NCBI RefSeq assembly: GCF_011806575.1
Contig: NZ_JAATOO010000006.1
Span: forward strand, 62,001-126,000
DNA length: 64,000 nucleotides
Reading direction: 5' to 3'
Origin: Vibrio hepatarius
GTDB lineage: Bacteria; Pseudomonadota; Gammaproteobacteria; Enterobacterales; Vibrionaceae
This document shows, in pieces, positions 34,862 through 45,500 of this stretch (its first letter is position 1; each line of letters begins with the position of its first letter). The translations under genes were made by a program, and so were the position numbers. Below the pieces are notes generated by a model, which was given only the letters and a program-made list of their open reading frames with translations, had not been told where the DNA came from and made no database searches.

Positions 34862-36079
34862 CTACTCGCCAGCCACTGCCTGACGTTTCGTCTTTACACT
34901 TGCAAGTAACATGTAAATGCATGTTGCAAGTAAGGTTGCAAATAGGTAACCCATCAAGCCTTGTGAACCCAGCATAAACCAGTCAGCTAAGACAGGGCCT
35001 GCAACTGAACCAACACTGTAACTAAATAGCATCACCTGTGTAGCAGAGACAATGTAGCTTGCGTCTAGCTTATCGCAACCGAGATTAATCGCGACAGGGT
35101 ACAATGCAAAAACCGTCATACCCAAAACAAATAAGCCAGCGCCAAGTACATTAATGTCATTGCTGGTGGTTGTAATTGCAATCGCTGCAACACCAAGCAA
35201 ACAGTATATTGCCATTAAGAAAATGCGGCCAAAGTACTTTGACATGATAGGTACTAAAGGCTGCACTGCCATACCCCCTAAAATGATCAAAGCCATTAAG
35301 CTCCCTAGGTTGTCGTGTGAGATACCTCGCTCAGATAGCTCTAATGGCATCAGGCCATAAATCGCACCTAGAGTCAGGCCAGATACAACGCAACCAATGA
35401 TCGCTGCATGGTTAAGCTTAGTGATCTGTTTTAAAGATAGCGGTGTACTTTGCTCGCTTTCAGGTTGGTCAGATTCGCCAAATAGCAACACTGCAATCGC
35501 AATCAACAATACGGTTGAAATTGCGATGAATGGCACACCGCCAGAAACGCCCAAAATGCCGATACCTAGTTGACCGATTGAGGTGCCGCCATAAAGCGCA
35601 CCCATGTACAAACCTAAGCGTTTAGCACGAGCGGATTCATCACCGTGTAACAACCATGACTCGACAATTACAAACACACCTGCAACAGCTATACCAGCCA
35701 CAAAGCGGGCAGTTAGCCAAACGCTAGATACACTAAACGCTGGCAATACCATGATGGTTGCGATGAAGCCCGCTAGGCACAGTGCGAACGCATTCTTATG
35801 ACCGACTCTAGTCACTAGCGGTTCAATGCCGATGGCACCAACCAATAAACCAGCATAAAAAGCACTTGCTAGCCAACTCGCAAGAGAGTTGTCCAAACCG
35901 TAGTGCGGTAGCATCAATGGGATTAAGCTCATTAAGTAGCCTGAAGCCACAGCATATAAAGCCAGCGCAATAACAGGCACAGAAATACGTGCTTTAGGTG
36001 CAGGAGCTAGTGTGTTGTCCAACGTCTTCGCCTCGATAGGTTGAAATACACTAAACTCAGTTGGACGGGGTTGTTTCAT
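34862..36079 (-). CDS. MFS transporter
   Basis: A 405-residue major facilitator with twelve predicted helices, a cytoplasmic N-terminal tail of about 35 residues, and the motif A-like loop GIEPLVTRVGHKNAF between helices 2 and 3. It belongs to the MFS_1 type related to YcaD-like proteins. The substrate is unknown. ATG 36079 is chosen; a TTG at 36091 would add four residues. It is monocistronic and ends at the bidirectional terminator shared with the ygbA-type gene. Confidence 0.88.
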   Translation of the reverse strand: MKQPRPTEFSVFQPIEAKTLDNTLAPAPKARISVPVIALALYAVASGYLMSLIPLMLPHYGLDNSLASWLASAFYAGLLVGAIGIEPLVTRVGHKNAFALCLAGFIATIMVLPAFSVSSVWLTARFVAGIAVAGVFVIVESWLLHGDESARAKRLGLYMGALYGGTSIGQLGIGILGVSGGVPFIAISTVLLIAIAVLLFGESDQPESEQSTPLSLKQITKLNHAAIIGCVVSGLTLGAIYGLMPLELSERGISHDNLGSLMALIILGGMAVQPLVPIMSKYFGRIFLMAIYCLLGVAAIAITTTSNDINVLGAGLFVLGMTVFALYPVAINLGCDKLDASYIVSATQVMLFSYSVGSVAGPVLADWFMLGSQGLMGYLFATLLATCIYMLLASVKTKRQAVAGE

Positions 36080-36333
36080 GGTGAATCGCAAACAGCAACA
36101 AGCGTAACAATATAAATTGCTACGTGTTGTTGCGAGATATCTTGGCGTTTATTCCGTGCCTGTTAAGCGATTTCCTGCTTACCTTAAAACAACTGTGTAC
36201 TGGATTTAGTGCTAAATATGTTTAAGTTATCGCGGCGAATATGGGGTGAAAAATAGGTGAGGTAAAACGAAAAGTTTTGTTCTTGACGATTAAAATCGTT
36301 TATCGTTGTTTATGTGCTAAAAGAGCATAAAAA

Positions 36334-36359
36334 AGCCGAAGAATTATGCGACTTCGGCT
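36334..36359 (-). terminator. Terminator of trxC
   Basis: AGCCGAAG (36334-36341) pairs with CTTCGGCT (36352-36359). On the minus strand the stem is followed by TTTTTTATG. It lies 28 bp downstream of the trxC stop. Confidence 0.85.
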
Positions 36360-36387
36360 CATTAAATTGCAACCTGAAAATGGTGTG

Positions 36388-36822
36388 TTACTTGGCCAAA
36401 GCCTGATTTAACCATTGATCAAACTGACCTTTTGGTAATGCACCATTAATAACATCCACTCTTTTTCCCTGCTTGAATACCATAATGGTTGGAATGCTTC
36501 TAATTTGATACTTGGCCGCTATGTTTTGTTGGGCTTCGGTATCAACTTTTACAAATCGAACGTTTCCTGCACGCTCATTGGCAACATCAGAAAATACTGG
36601 AGCAAAACCGACACATGGGTTGCACCAAGGTGCCCAAAAATCAATTACGACTGGTTGTTCGCTTTGCAAGATAGTGTCGAGGTTTAACTCGGTTCCTTCG
36701 ACTGGCGCTCCATCTAGTAGTGGAGATTGGCATTTGCCGCATTTTGGACTTTCTGAGACGCGTTCAGCAGGGACGCGATTGACACCTGAGCAAGATGGAC
36801 AGCGAGTGTTGAATGTAGACAT
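36388..36822 (-). CDS. trxC: Thioredoxin 2 (TrxC) with a variant WCNPC active site
   Basis: A 144-residue TrxC with the diagnostic N-terminal zinc domain (CPSCSGVNRVPAERV ... CGKCQSPLL; two CxxC pairs) followed by a thioredoxin fold (VIDFWAPWCNPCVGFAPVF ... IRSIPTIMVFKQG). The catalytic motif is WCNPC, whereas nearly all thioredoxins including E. coli TrxC have WCGPC. The Gly-to-Asn change lies between the redox cysteines and may shift the redox potential. It diverges from the KAS III gene and is followed by a strong terminator. Confidence 0.93.
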   Translation of the reverse strand: MSTFNTRCPSCSGVNRVPAERVSESPKCGKCQSPLLDGAPVEGTELNLDTILQSEQPVVIDFWAPWCNPCVGFAPVFSDVANERAGNVRFVKVDTEAQQNIAAKYQIRSIPTIMVFKQGKRVDVINGALPKGQFDQWLNQALAK

Positions 36823-36952
36823 GACTTTTCTCTGCTTTTTGTATTTAAGTGTGATGTCGATATTTTCATTTAGATGACACCACGGATAAAGGGTAGTTAT
36901 ACTCTGTTAGGTCGAGTGACTCAAATAACAAAATATAAGTAAAAGGTTTAGA

Positions 36953-38035
36953 ATGACCACTTTTTATGCAGAAATTACTGGTTGGGGGAAATGCCTACCA
37001 CCAGCCACGCTCTCCAATGATGATTTAAGTACTTTTCTCGATACTTCAGATGAATGGATTCAATCGCGTACAGGGATCCAAAACCGTCGTATCAGCCATG
37101 TTGATACTTCCGATATGGCAACAGTCGCAGCCAAACATGCAATGGCGTGTGCTGGTATTACTGCAGACGATGTTGATCTGTTAATCGTTGCAACGTGTTC
37201 GCCAGACTCTTTGATTCCCAACGCGGCGTCAAAAGTGTCGCAAAACCTCGGTATTAAAGCCGCTGCAGCATTTGATTTAAATGCAGCCTGCACAGGTTTT
37301 GTTTACGGTTTAGAAACAGCGACTCGTTTGATTCAATCAGGTAACTACCGCAACGCGATTGTGATCGGTGCGGAACGTCTGTCTTTCTTCATCGACTGGA
37401 CAAAACGTGACACCGCTGTGCTGTTTGGTGATGGCGCAGGTGCAGTTGTTCTGAGCCGCACTGAGCAACCTGTTGGCCTGCAAAACGCACAACTCGGGTG
37501 TGATTCTGCGGGGCGTGATATTCTGGCAGTGCCAAAGTTCGGTACGTCAATGGACCGTTTTGCGGCGGATAATGGCTACTGGGATTTTAATTTTGTCGGT
37601 AAAGAAATCTTCAAGCGCGCGGTGAAAGGTATGGGCGCTGCGGCTCAAAACGTATTAGCACGCAGTGAGCTAACGACTGATAAAGTAGATGTGGTTATCC
37701 CACACCAAGCGAATATCCGTATTATCCAAACTCTATGTGACTTGTCTGGCATCGAGCAAGAGAAAGCGTTCGTCAATATCCAGAACTACGGCAATACCTC
37801 TGCCGCGACAGTGCCAATTGCATTGTGTGAGTCATTGGAGCAAGGTTTTGTGAAACCAGGTGACAACTTATTGCTCGCCGCATTCGGTGCAGGTTTAACG
37901 TGGGGCGCAGCTCACATCAAATGGGGTGAGCGTGTCACACCTATAGCAAAAAGTGACGCTGAACTTCCTGAGTGTGAACAAACCGCACTAGAGCTGCTGA
38001 ATTCAGCAATTGAGTTCTGTAAGAGTAAAGCGTAG
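36953..38035 (+). CDS. 3-oxoacyl-ACP synthase III family (second FabH)
   Basis: A 360-residue thiolase-fold condensing enzyme of the KAS III family. The nucleophilic Cys is in [10 protein letters not shown], the His in IPHQANIRI and the Asn in NYGNTSAAT, so the triad is complete. It has a C-terminal extension of about 30 residues beyond typical FabH (~320), with low complexity and several Cys and Glu. In Vibrio a second FabH next to trxC is known on chromosome 2. It may prime fatty acids or make a specialised acyl product. It ends at an intrinsic terminator. Confidence 0.9.
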   Translation: MTTFYAEITGWGKCLPPATLSNDDLSTFLDTSDEWIQSRTGIQNRRISHVDTSDMATVAAKHAMACAGITADDVDLLIVATCSPDSLIPNAASKVSQNLGIKAAAAFDLNAACTGFVYGLETATRLIQSGNYRNAIVIGAERLSFFIDWTKRDTAVLFGDGAGAVVLSRTEQPVGLQNAQLGCDSAGRDILAVPKFGTSMDRFAADNGYWDFNFVGKEIFKRAVKGMGAAAQNVLARSELTTDKVDVVIPHQANIRIIQTLCDLSGIEQEKAFVNIQNYGNTSAATVPIALCESLEQGFVKPGDNLLLAAFGAGLTWGAAHIKWGERVTPIAKSDAELPECEQTALELLNSAIEFCKSKA

Positions 38036-38065
38036 TAACTGTTGATTGATTACATATACTAAATA

Positions 38066-38096
38066 AAGCCCCAGCACCTAGTGTTGGGGCTTATTG
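38066..38096 (+). terminator. Terminator of the KAS III gene
   Basis: AAGCCCCAGCAC (38066-38077) pairs with GTGTTGGGGCTT (38081-38092), 12 bp with one wobble and loop CTA, followed by ATTGGTTT. Confidence 0.8.
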
Positions 38097-38240
38097 GTTT
38101 AATGGTTGTTTAAGTAAAGTGGGGAGTTTGACGTTATTAGGCTAATCTCAATAACGAGTCTTTATATGTGTATTGGTGCATGTTACTACTTACATGACTA
38201 AGTAAAGTAGGAATAACTTTTACACTGTATGGACGATTTT

Positions 38241-39416
38241 ATGAAAGAACAAATTACCAAATTTATACTTATATTTGCAACAGTAGTCCCATTTAAATCT
38301 TTTTCGGCTCCCGTTCCTGATGATGGACTAAATGATGCGCCAGATATTAAACAATTAATTGTTGATAAATCTAATTTAGGGGGAGGTGAAGTTTTATTAG
38401 GTGAAGGGGTATATGATATATGTTCATCTATTTATGTTAGAGAAATTAATAACGTTACTTTAAAGGGTAATGGAAAGGTTGTTTTTAGAAAGTGCCCATC
38501 CTATTCAGATGAATATTTAATGTATATATACAACTCTGATAATTTTGTGATTGATAGTATTGAGTTCTATGGATTGACAACCCAACAATATGAACCAGGC
38601 AACCATCATTATGCGTGGGGCGAACAAGGTGTATTGTTTGCTGGTACTTCAGACTCTTCGGTATTAAATAGTAAGTTTTTTAATTTTGGTGATGCAGCTC
38701 TTCGTGTGACGTCTTCTCGTTCACATCCATCTCAACTGCCAATTAACTCAAAGAATTTTATCGCGGATAGTAATGTCTTCTACAACGTGACCCAAGTTAC
38801 AACAACACATGTTTGGAGCTCTGATTTTGGTGGTACTGAAAACGTCACATTTACAAGGAACTTGTTCAAAAATATAAAAGGTTCTTTAAAGCTGTCTTCT
38901 AGAAAACCAGTGTCACACGCATTAATACAGAATAATATATTTTCTGATATGCATGGTAACGCTGCTATAGAGTTAAATTATTATTCAAAAGTTTATATTA
39001 AAGGGAACAGCTTTTCAAATTTAAATGGATACATATTGAATGCGTATCCGAATAGTCTTACTAGTGTAAATGAACCTATAGATTGGGATGATATCCATTT
39101 TATAAAAAATAATGTATCAAATGCAAAGGGTGGATTAAGGTTCCTTTCAGATATAGAAGGCGAATTAATAGGAAGTGATACGAATATTTCAGGAGTAATC
39201 GTGAGTTCAAATCATTTTTTCAATATGAATTTTTCTGATAAAGACCTAGCTCATGCAAACATAATTAATATGTTGAGCAAAGGTGGGCAGAAAGAGTTTA
39301 TGTACGTTGATATAAAGCAAAATGTATACGAGCTTCAGGAAGGTCAACGCTTTTTTAAATCTTATACAGGTCAAAGTGTTAAGCAAACGGATAATGTTGA
39401 GTTAAGTGCAAACTAA
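38241..39416 (+). CDS. Secreted right-handed beta-helix protein, AT-rich
   Basis: A 391-residue exported protein. It has a signal peptide (about residues 1-22, FILIFATVVPFKSFSA) and then a pectate-lyase-like parallel beta-helix with many short N-rich rungs (NVTLKGNGKVVF, NFVIDSIEFYG, NFIADSNVFYNVT, ALIQNNIFSDMHGNAAIEL). Such folds occur in polysaccharide lyases, hydrolases and adhesins; no catalytic residues were recognised. Codons are strikingly AT-rich (TTA, ATA, AAT) compared with its flanks, suggesting recent acquisition. It is isolated between a terminator and a convergent gene. ATG 38241 starts the signal peptide; ATG 38229 would add four residues. Confidence 0.82.
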   Translation: MKEQITKFILIFATVVPFKSFSAPVPDDGLNDAPDIKQLIVDKSNLGGGEVLLGEGVYDICSSIYVREINNVTLKGNGKVVFRKCPSYSDEYLMYIYNSDNFVIDSIEFYGLTTQQYEPGNHHYAWGEQGVLFAGTSDSSVLNSKFFNFGDAALRVTSSRSHPSQLPINSKNFIADSNVFYNVTQVTTTHVWSSDFGGTENVTFTRNLFKNIKGSLKLSSRKPVSHALIQNNIFSDMHGNAAIELNYYSKVYIKGNSFSNLNGYILNAYPNSLTSVNEPIDWDDIHFIKNNVSNAKGGLRFLSDIEGELIGSDTNISGVIVSSNHFFNMNFSDKDLAHANIINMLSKGGQKEFMYVDIKQNVYELQEGQRFFKSYTGQSVKQTDNVELSAN

Positions 39417-39441
39417 GTAACAATACATCATTTTCTAGGTA

Positions 39442-39468
39442 GAAATCCGCCCTAGATAGGCGGATTTC
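39442..39468. terminator. Bidirectional terminator (beta-helix / C69 peptidase)
   Basis: GAAATCCGCC and GGCGGATTTC make a perfect 10-bp stem with a 7-nt loop between the two convergent genes. Confidence 0.8.
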
Positions 39469-39498
39469 ATCTAAAATACGTTTGCTAGGATCTTATGC

Positions 39499-40971
39499 TT
39501 ACAAACTCATGATCTTTTTAAACTCTTCTTCAGAATACTTCTTCTCAGTGCTCTTAGTTAAGTCTGTCATCATTTTGTAGCGAATGTCAGTTGCCATGTT
39601 TAACGTGCGCTTAAGCTGTCCATAAGAGTAATCAGCAGCCATATCCAGTGCGGCTTGTTTATCCTCTTTGTACATCGTCGCTAGGGTCATATCTAAACTC
39701 GCGACTTGCTTATACAAGCGCGTTTCTTCTTTATCCCAAGTTTCCTTAAGTAAAGGTAGATACTTGTCTGGATTCGCTGCTGCGAGTGCGGTTAAGCTTC
39801 GGAACTGCCAGTACGCGGAGTCATCGCTGTAGGTGTCATCACCAATTTGGTACGCTTTTGGATAGTCGGTCAATGATGAGTAAAGTGGCACTAATACCGA
39901 TTCAGGAAGTACACCAAAGCTTTGCCAGATAACGCCTTGAAGCTCTTTTGGCATCTGCTCTCTTAGCTGGATAATATGCGACTCTAACTGACGTTCTACA
40001 CGTATAGGGCGCTTGCTCTTTCCTTCCAACGTGGTGCCTTTGTAGGTTGCGCTTAATAACTCTGCCACGTCTTCAACCGAGATTTTTTCATCAGGCTTCA
40101 TAAATAGTGGGTATTGGGCCATACGGCTCTGCTGATGTTTTGAAGGCGTTAGCATCTTTTGTCCTAACCATTCTCGGTCGATATTGTACTCATCGCCAAC
40201 GACACCAAACGCTTTCGCGAAGTTAAAGGACTCCTTGTCAGCTTTGTCGAGTAACTTGTTATCAGAAACAAATTCAAACATGCCTTTCGAGTGTAAGACG
40301 TCTTTACTTGATAAATCCACACCATGAACACGTAAGCCGTTGGCAATCATTGCGTAGCTATCATCAGGCACTTTTACGGCAATCCAATGGTGGCCTGAAC
40401 CAACCTCAAACAGCCAAGCTTCATTGATATCGGCAATGTAGAGACTGTTTCCTTCACCCGCGCCATAGGTTTCAATGTAGTTGCCAAGCAGTTCAACCGC
40501 TTGCTTAGCACTGGTGGCTTGAGGGAGAAGTAGAGTAGGAATGATTGCTTCGATCACACCGTTTTCGACCAAAGGATCGACCTTTGCGACTTTCTCGTTG
40601 ATCTCTGCGCTGGTGGTGGCCGAAATAGCGACATTGTGTTCATTGATGCCGCGTTCTTCGTAAAACTTACCGTCACTATCGACAGTTTTGGCATCCCAAT
40701 CTGGTATGGCTGAGTAAGCGAAGAAGTGTTTAGGCATAGGGACAACAAGTCCGTTACCTAGCTTCCACTCCCCTTCATCGTTATCCTGCGCGGGACGATA
40801 CTCTAGATACTTGTTCCAGTTATTGATACCAAAGTCTTCGTTGCGGGCAATCATAATACTGCCGTCGGTTGACGCGCCTTTACCGACGATGATTCCGGTA
40901 CAAGCGAGAGCGTTTCCGCTTAGCGCAACAGCCACTGCGCTGGCTAAAAAAGTTACAGACCACGTTTTCAT
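39499..40971 (-). CDS. C69-family dipeptidase (Ntn hydrolase), exported
   Basis: A 490-residue secreted dipeptidase of peptidase family C69 (PepD-like). The signal peptide MKTWSVTFLASAVAVALSGNALA is followed directly by Cys (CTGIIVGKGASTDGS), which after cleavage becomes the N-terminal nucleophile. SIMIARNEDFG and EVGSGHHWIAVKVPDDSYAMIANGLRV are typical of the family. ATG 40971 is chosen because it starts the signal peptide and has GGAG 7 nt upstream. It is monocistronic. Family members cleave dipeptides in the periplasm or outside the cell. Confidence 0.92.
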   Translation of the reverse strand: MKTWSVTFLASAVAVALSGNALACTGIIVGKGASTDGSIMIARNEDFGINNWNKYLEYRPAQDNDEGEWKLGNGLVVPMPKHFFAYSAIPDWDAKTVDSDGKFYEERGINEHNVAISATTSAEINEKVAKVDPLVENGVIEAIIPTLLLPQATSAKQAVELLGNYIETYGAGEGNSLYIADINEAWLFEVGSGHHWIAVKVPDDSYAMIANGLRVHGVDLSSKDVLHSKGMFEFVSDNKLLDKADKESFNFAKAFGVVGDEYNIDREWLGQKMLTPSKHQQSRMAQYPLFMKPDEKISVEDVAELLSATYKGTTLEGKSKRPIRVERQLESHIIQLREQMPKELQGVIWQSFGVLPESVLVPLYSSLTDYPKAYQIGDDTYSDDSAYWQFRSLTALAAANPDKYLPLLKETWDKEETRLYKQVASLDMTLATMYKEDKQAALDMAADYSYGQLKRTLNMATDIRYKMMTDLTKSTEKKYSEEEFKKIMSL

Positions 40972-41424
40972 CTTTATTCTCCGCATATCAAATGTGAAAG
41001 AACCGAAGTTCATGTCCGTTGTATTTGCAGCATTTATTGTTGTTATCTCTACCGAGTTGACAGGTTCTCAGGGGTAAGATAAGGAAGATTGAGAGCCAAA
41101 CTCGAGTAGTGGTATTCATCAGAATGTTGTATCTGGAGTGTAACTGCCAAAAAGAACAAATATTCATCAATTGATCACATAAATAGTATTTGTTTATATG
41201 AATAATTATTTGAAAAATATGCGGTTTTTGCATATTTAATGAGCTGGATTTAGATTTTTAAATTGAAGAGGGATCGTCTGTTTTCAGCAAAATTTAATCG
41301 CCGATGACAGTAACAATTTCACAGCATGAATTCCGCTTGATTGACTCATCTAATTTATCAGTGCGATCGCAGGTAATGAGGTTTATCATAGTCAATCTAA
41401 AGATAATAAAAACATAGGGCTTAC
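40972..41424. other. Divergent control region (C69 peptidase / sbcD)
   Basis: A 453-bp AT-rich intergenic region that should hold the promoters of both genes. It includes an AAATATGC/GCATATTT inverted repeat near 41216-41238. I found no gene and no operator I can name. Confidence 0.5.
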
Positions 41425-42555
41425 ATGAAGTTTCTCCACACCTCTGATTGGCATTTAGGGCGCCAGTTTCACAATGTTTCTCTCCTCGACGATCAAAAAG
41501 CAGTACTTGAACAAATCATTGGTTACTTAGAAACCAACCCAGTCGATGCTTTGGTTATCGCTGGTGATGTCTACGATCGTTCGGTGCCGCCGACTGCGGC
41601 TATAGAGGTGATGAACCAGTTTGTGAACCGTGTCTGCGGTGAGTTGAAACTTCCTATCATCTTGATTCCTGGTAACCACGATGGCGCTCAACGTTTGGGT
41701 TTTGGTTCTGGACGAATGCGCGATTCGGGTTTGCATATTCTTTCGAGTTTTGAAGATATGTTGAACCCGGTGGTGATTGATTCACAGACCGGCCCAGTGG
41801 CGTTTTATGGCATGCCTTATAACGATCCAGAAGTTGTTCGCCATCACTTTAAACAGTCGGTAACTAGCCATGATGAAGCACACCAGTTTTTGTCTCATCA
41901 GATTCGTGAATGCTTCACCCCTGAGCACAGAAACGTATTGGTTAGCCATTGTTTTGTAGATGGGGCAATGGCGTCAGACTCCGAACGTCCGCTTTCTATC
42001 GGCGGATCTGACCGAGTGAGCCACGAACACTTTGTCGACTTCGATTATGTGGCATTGGGGCACTTGCACCAACCACAGAAAAAAGGTGAAGACTATATTC
42101 GTTACTCGGGTTCGCTGATGAAGTATAGCTTCTCGGAGCAACATCAAAAGAAAGGCATGACACTGGTTGAGTTAGACGAAAATGGATTCAAGTCTGCTAC
42201 GCACATTGATTTAACTGCCCCTCATGAAATGCGAATCATTGAAGGTGAAATGCAGGCAATTATTGAAGCCGCTAAGACCGACCCAAAGCCGGATGACTAT
42301 TTGTTGGTTCGCTTACTCGACAATCACGCGATCTTAAATCCTATGGAGAAGCTCCGTGCTGTATATCCGAATGTGCTGCATCTTGAAAAGCCAGGCATGC
42401 TGGTGGGCGTGGAGCAACAAATGTCTCAGGCCAAGCTGGCGCGTAGCGAAATGGATATGTTTAAGGATTTCTTCTTTGAAGCGCAAAACGGCGAGTTGAG
42501 TGATGAACAAGAAACCGCGTTAAAACAAATCATCTCTCAGTTGAACCAGCAATAA
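41425..42555 (+). CDS. sbcD: Exonuclease SbcCD subunit D
   Basis: A 376-residue metallophosphoesterase nuclease. The Mre11-type motifs are complete: TSDWHLGRQ (I), GDVYDRS (II), IPGNHDGAQRL (III), SHCFVDG and LGHLHQPQ (late His motifs). With SbcC it cleaves hairpins, palindromes and protein-blocked DNA ends. The start overlaps nothing upstream, and sbcC follows within 10 bp. The C-terminal capping domain is of normal length. Confidence 0.96.
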   Translation: MKFLHTSDWHLGRQFHNVSLLDDQKAVLEQIIGYLETNPVDALVIAGDVYDRSVPPTAAIEVMNQFVNRVCGELKLPIILIPGNHDGAQRLGFGSGRMRDSGLHILSSFEDMLNPVVIDSQTGPVAFYGMPYNDPEVVRHHFKQSVTSHDEAHQFLSHQIRECFTPEHRNVLVSHCFVDGAMASDSERPLSIGGSDRVSHEHFVDFDYVALGHLHQPQKKGEDYIRYSGSLMKYSFSEQHQKKGMTLVELDENGFKSATHIDLTAPHEMRIIEGEMQAIIEAAKTDPKPDDYLLVRLLDNHAILNPMEKLRAVYPNVLHLEKPGMLVGVEQQMSQAKLARSEMDMFKDFFFEAQNGELSDEQETALKQIISQLNQQ

Positions 42556-42564
42556 GGACCCGTG

Positions 42565-45500
42565 ATGAAACCTTTGAAACTGACCATGCAAGCGTTCGGC
42601 CCTTTTGCTACGCGAGAAGTGATCGACTTTACCAAGTTGGGTAGTAATCCACTGTTCTTAATTAACGGACCAACAGGTTCGGGTAAAACCTCGATTTTAG
42701 ATGCGATTTGTTTTGCTCTGTATGGTGAAACGACCAGCAACGAGCGTTTGGGGATGCAAATGCGCTGTGATTTGGCGGCGTTAGACCTAGCGACAGAAGT
42801 CGAATTTGAGTTCTCGCTACATGAGAAAGTTTATCGAGTGGTTCGCTCTCCCGAGCAACAAGCGCCAAAAGCCCGGGGCGAGGGCACGACAACACGTAAA
42901 CACACTGCAGTTTTATACCTGCTAGGTGAAGAAGACACTCTTATCACCAACAAAACAGCTCAGGTCAAAACAGAAGTGGCCAATATCATCGGCCTAAACG
43001 AAACTCAATTTCGTCAGGTGATGGTACTGCCACAAGGTAAGTTTCGCGAGCTATTGCTGGCGAGTTCGAAAGACCGTGAAGAGATCTTTGGTCAACTATT
43101 TCAAACTGATATCTACAAAAAAATCGAATATGCTCTAAAAGATAAGGCAAGTGCGATTAGCAAAGCCAAGGATGAGTTCGACAATCAGATTCGCGGCGCG
43201 TTGCAAGTCGCTGAAGTGAGTAGCGAGGATGAGCTCAAGCAACAGCAAGAAATCCAAGCCGATGCTCTCAAGCAAGTCACTGAGCTTGAGCAAAAGGCGT
43301 TGAACGAACTCAACCAGAAAAAAGAACAGTTACAAAAGGCACAATCGATCGTCGCTCAATTTGATAAGCTGGCAAGCGCCGACAAAGCGCTTGCTGCGCA
43401 TTTAGAGTTGGCAGAGCAGGTTAAATCGACTGAGCACCAACTTAACGTCGCACACAGTGCCTATAAGTTGAATCTTCCCTATTCGAATTGGCAAAACGCG
43501 CGTAAGCAATCATTGCAGCTAGAAAGCCAAATAAACCAGCTAAGCGAAGACGTAGTGAAGTCTGCAGAAGAGCTAAAGCAGCAATCACTGCTGGTTGTTC
43601 AAGCGGAAGAGCAGGCGAAGACAATACCATTGTTAACTGAGCAGCAGTTCCAGTTAGAAACGATTAAAGCCAAACTGTTGGATAAAGCTGAGCTAGAAGG
43701 GCAGTTGACTCAGACGACACAACTTAAGGCTCAGCAAGATGATACCTTAGCAAAGTACATCACGCATAAAGAAAAGCTGCTTGCTGAAGCGCAACATGGG
43801 TTACAAGAACTAGAAAAGCTCAAGCTACAAGTCAACGAAAAGCCAGCCCTAGAGGCCGAACTATCGCATCTTCAGCGCTTAAGTGCCGACTTGAGCAAAC
43901 TGGCACGACTGCGTAGCGAACATCAGAGCCAGTTAAATCAGGTAATGCCAATTCAGCAGCAACTTGAGGCGGCCAAGGCTGACTTTGATGATAAACAGAA
44001 ACAAGCGGACCAGTTAGAAATGAACTGGCACAGTGCGCAAGCAGCCGTGTTAGCGAAGAAGCTCAGTCAAGGGGAACCATGTCCGGTCTGTGGTAGCGTT
44101 GAACATCCGAATCCTGCCGCGTTCACAACGCAAGAAGTTACCAAAGCAGACGTGGACCAAGCTCGTTCACTTGAGAGAAATGCACTAAACCAGTTTAACC
44201 AACTGAACTCAACACTAGACCAGCAGCAGGCTCAAGTTAGACATACTCACAGCCAAATAGACGAGCTAGTTGCAGATCTTGGTATAAACGCGTCGCAAGA
44301 TGTGTCTGAACTGCAACAACGCCTGATGACAGTCACTCATCAACTTGAGCAGATTGCGAAGATTGATGTAGCTAAGTCAGAACAAGCCGTACAAGAGCTG
44401 AATCAACGCAGTGAAAATGGTGAGGCGAAAATTGTCGAGTTGCGTCAGCACATCGCGGCGACAGAATCACAGCTTAAGGACATCAGTGCTCGGTTGGATA
44501 AATTGTCTGCGGGCATTGATGCAAAATACCCAAATGTCGAATCGGTTAATCTGGCCTTGCTGGATACTAGACAACAAATTGAAACGCATAGTAAGCAGTT
44601 TGAAAATGCCAAGCAACAACATCAGACACTAAGCATCCACTATTCGGCTCTGGAAAGTAAGCTCAAGACACTCCAAGAATCAATGCAAGCTGCACAAGCT
44701 GATTTAGAACGTGCAGAACAAGCTTGGACTGACGCACTTGCAGCAACCTCTTTTAACGATGAACAGCAGTATTTATCGAGTTGTGCGAGCGAAGAGCAAG
44801 TGGAGCAATGGCAGTGCGAGGTCAATGATTACCAGCAAACACGCATCAAACTCGAGCAGACTTTAGTCGACCTGAAACAAACGTTGGTAGAGCAAACATG
44901 TCCTGAGTTGTCTGTGTTTGAACAAGCGGTTCAAGATGCACAACAAGCCTATCTTGTGGCGAGAAATTCGCTAGATACCACCCGTTCGTCGTATGAACGG
45001 TTGAATAAAGTGGCACAAGATATCGCCAAACTTCATCAACAAAACACCAAGCTAGAGCAAGAATATAAAGTCTTCGGCACTTTGTATGACGTCGCAAGCG
45101 GTAAGACGGGTAGCCGCGTGAGTCTACACCGATTTGTGCTTGGTGTGTTGCTTGATGATGTCTTGATCCAGGCGTCTCAGCGTCTGAACATCATGAGTAA
45201 AGGGCGCTACATTTTGATGCGCAAGACAGATGGTTTCAAAGGCGCGGCAGGCCGTGGCTTAGATCTTATTGTTGAAGACAGTTACACAGGCAAAACACGT
45301 GACGTAGCGACGCTATCCGGTGGGGAGTCTTTCATGGCGGCGCTGTCACTCGCATTGGGGCTGTCTGACGTTGTTCAATCTTACAGCGGTGGTGTGCGTT
45401 TAGAGACGTTATTTATCGATGAAGGTTTTGGCAGCCTAGACCCTGAATCTTTAGATCTGGCGATCCAGACGCTTATCGATTTGCAACAAATGGGGCGTAC

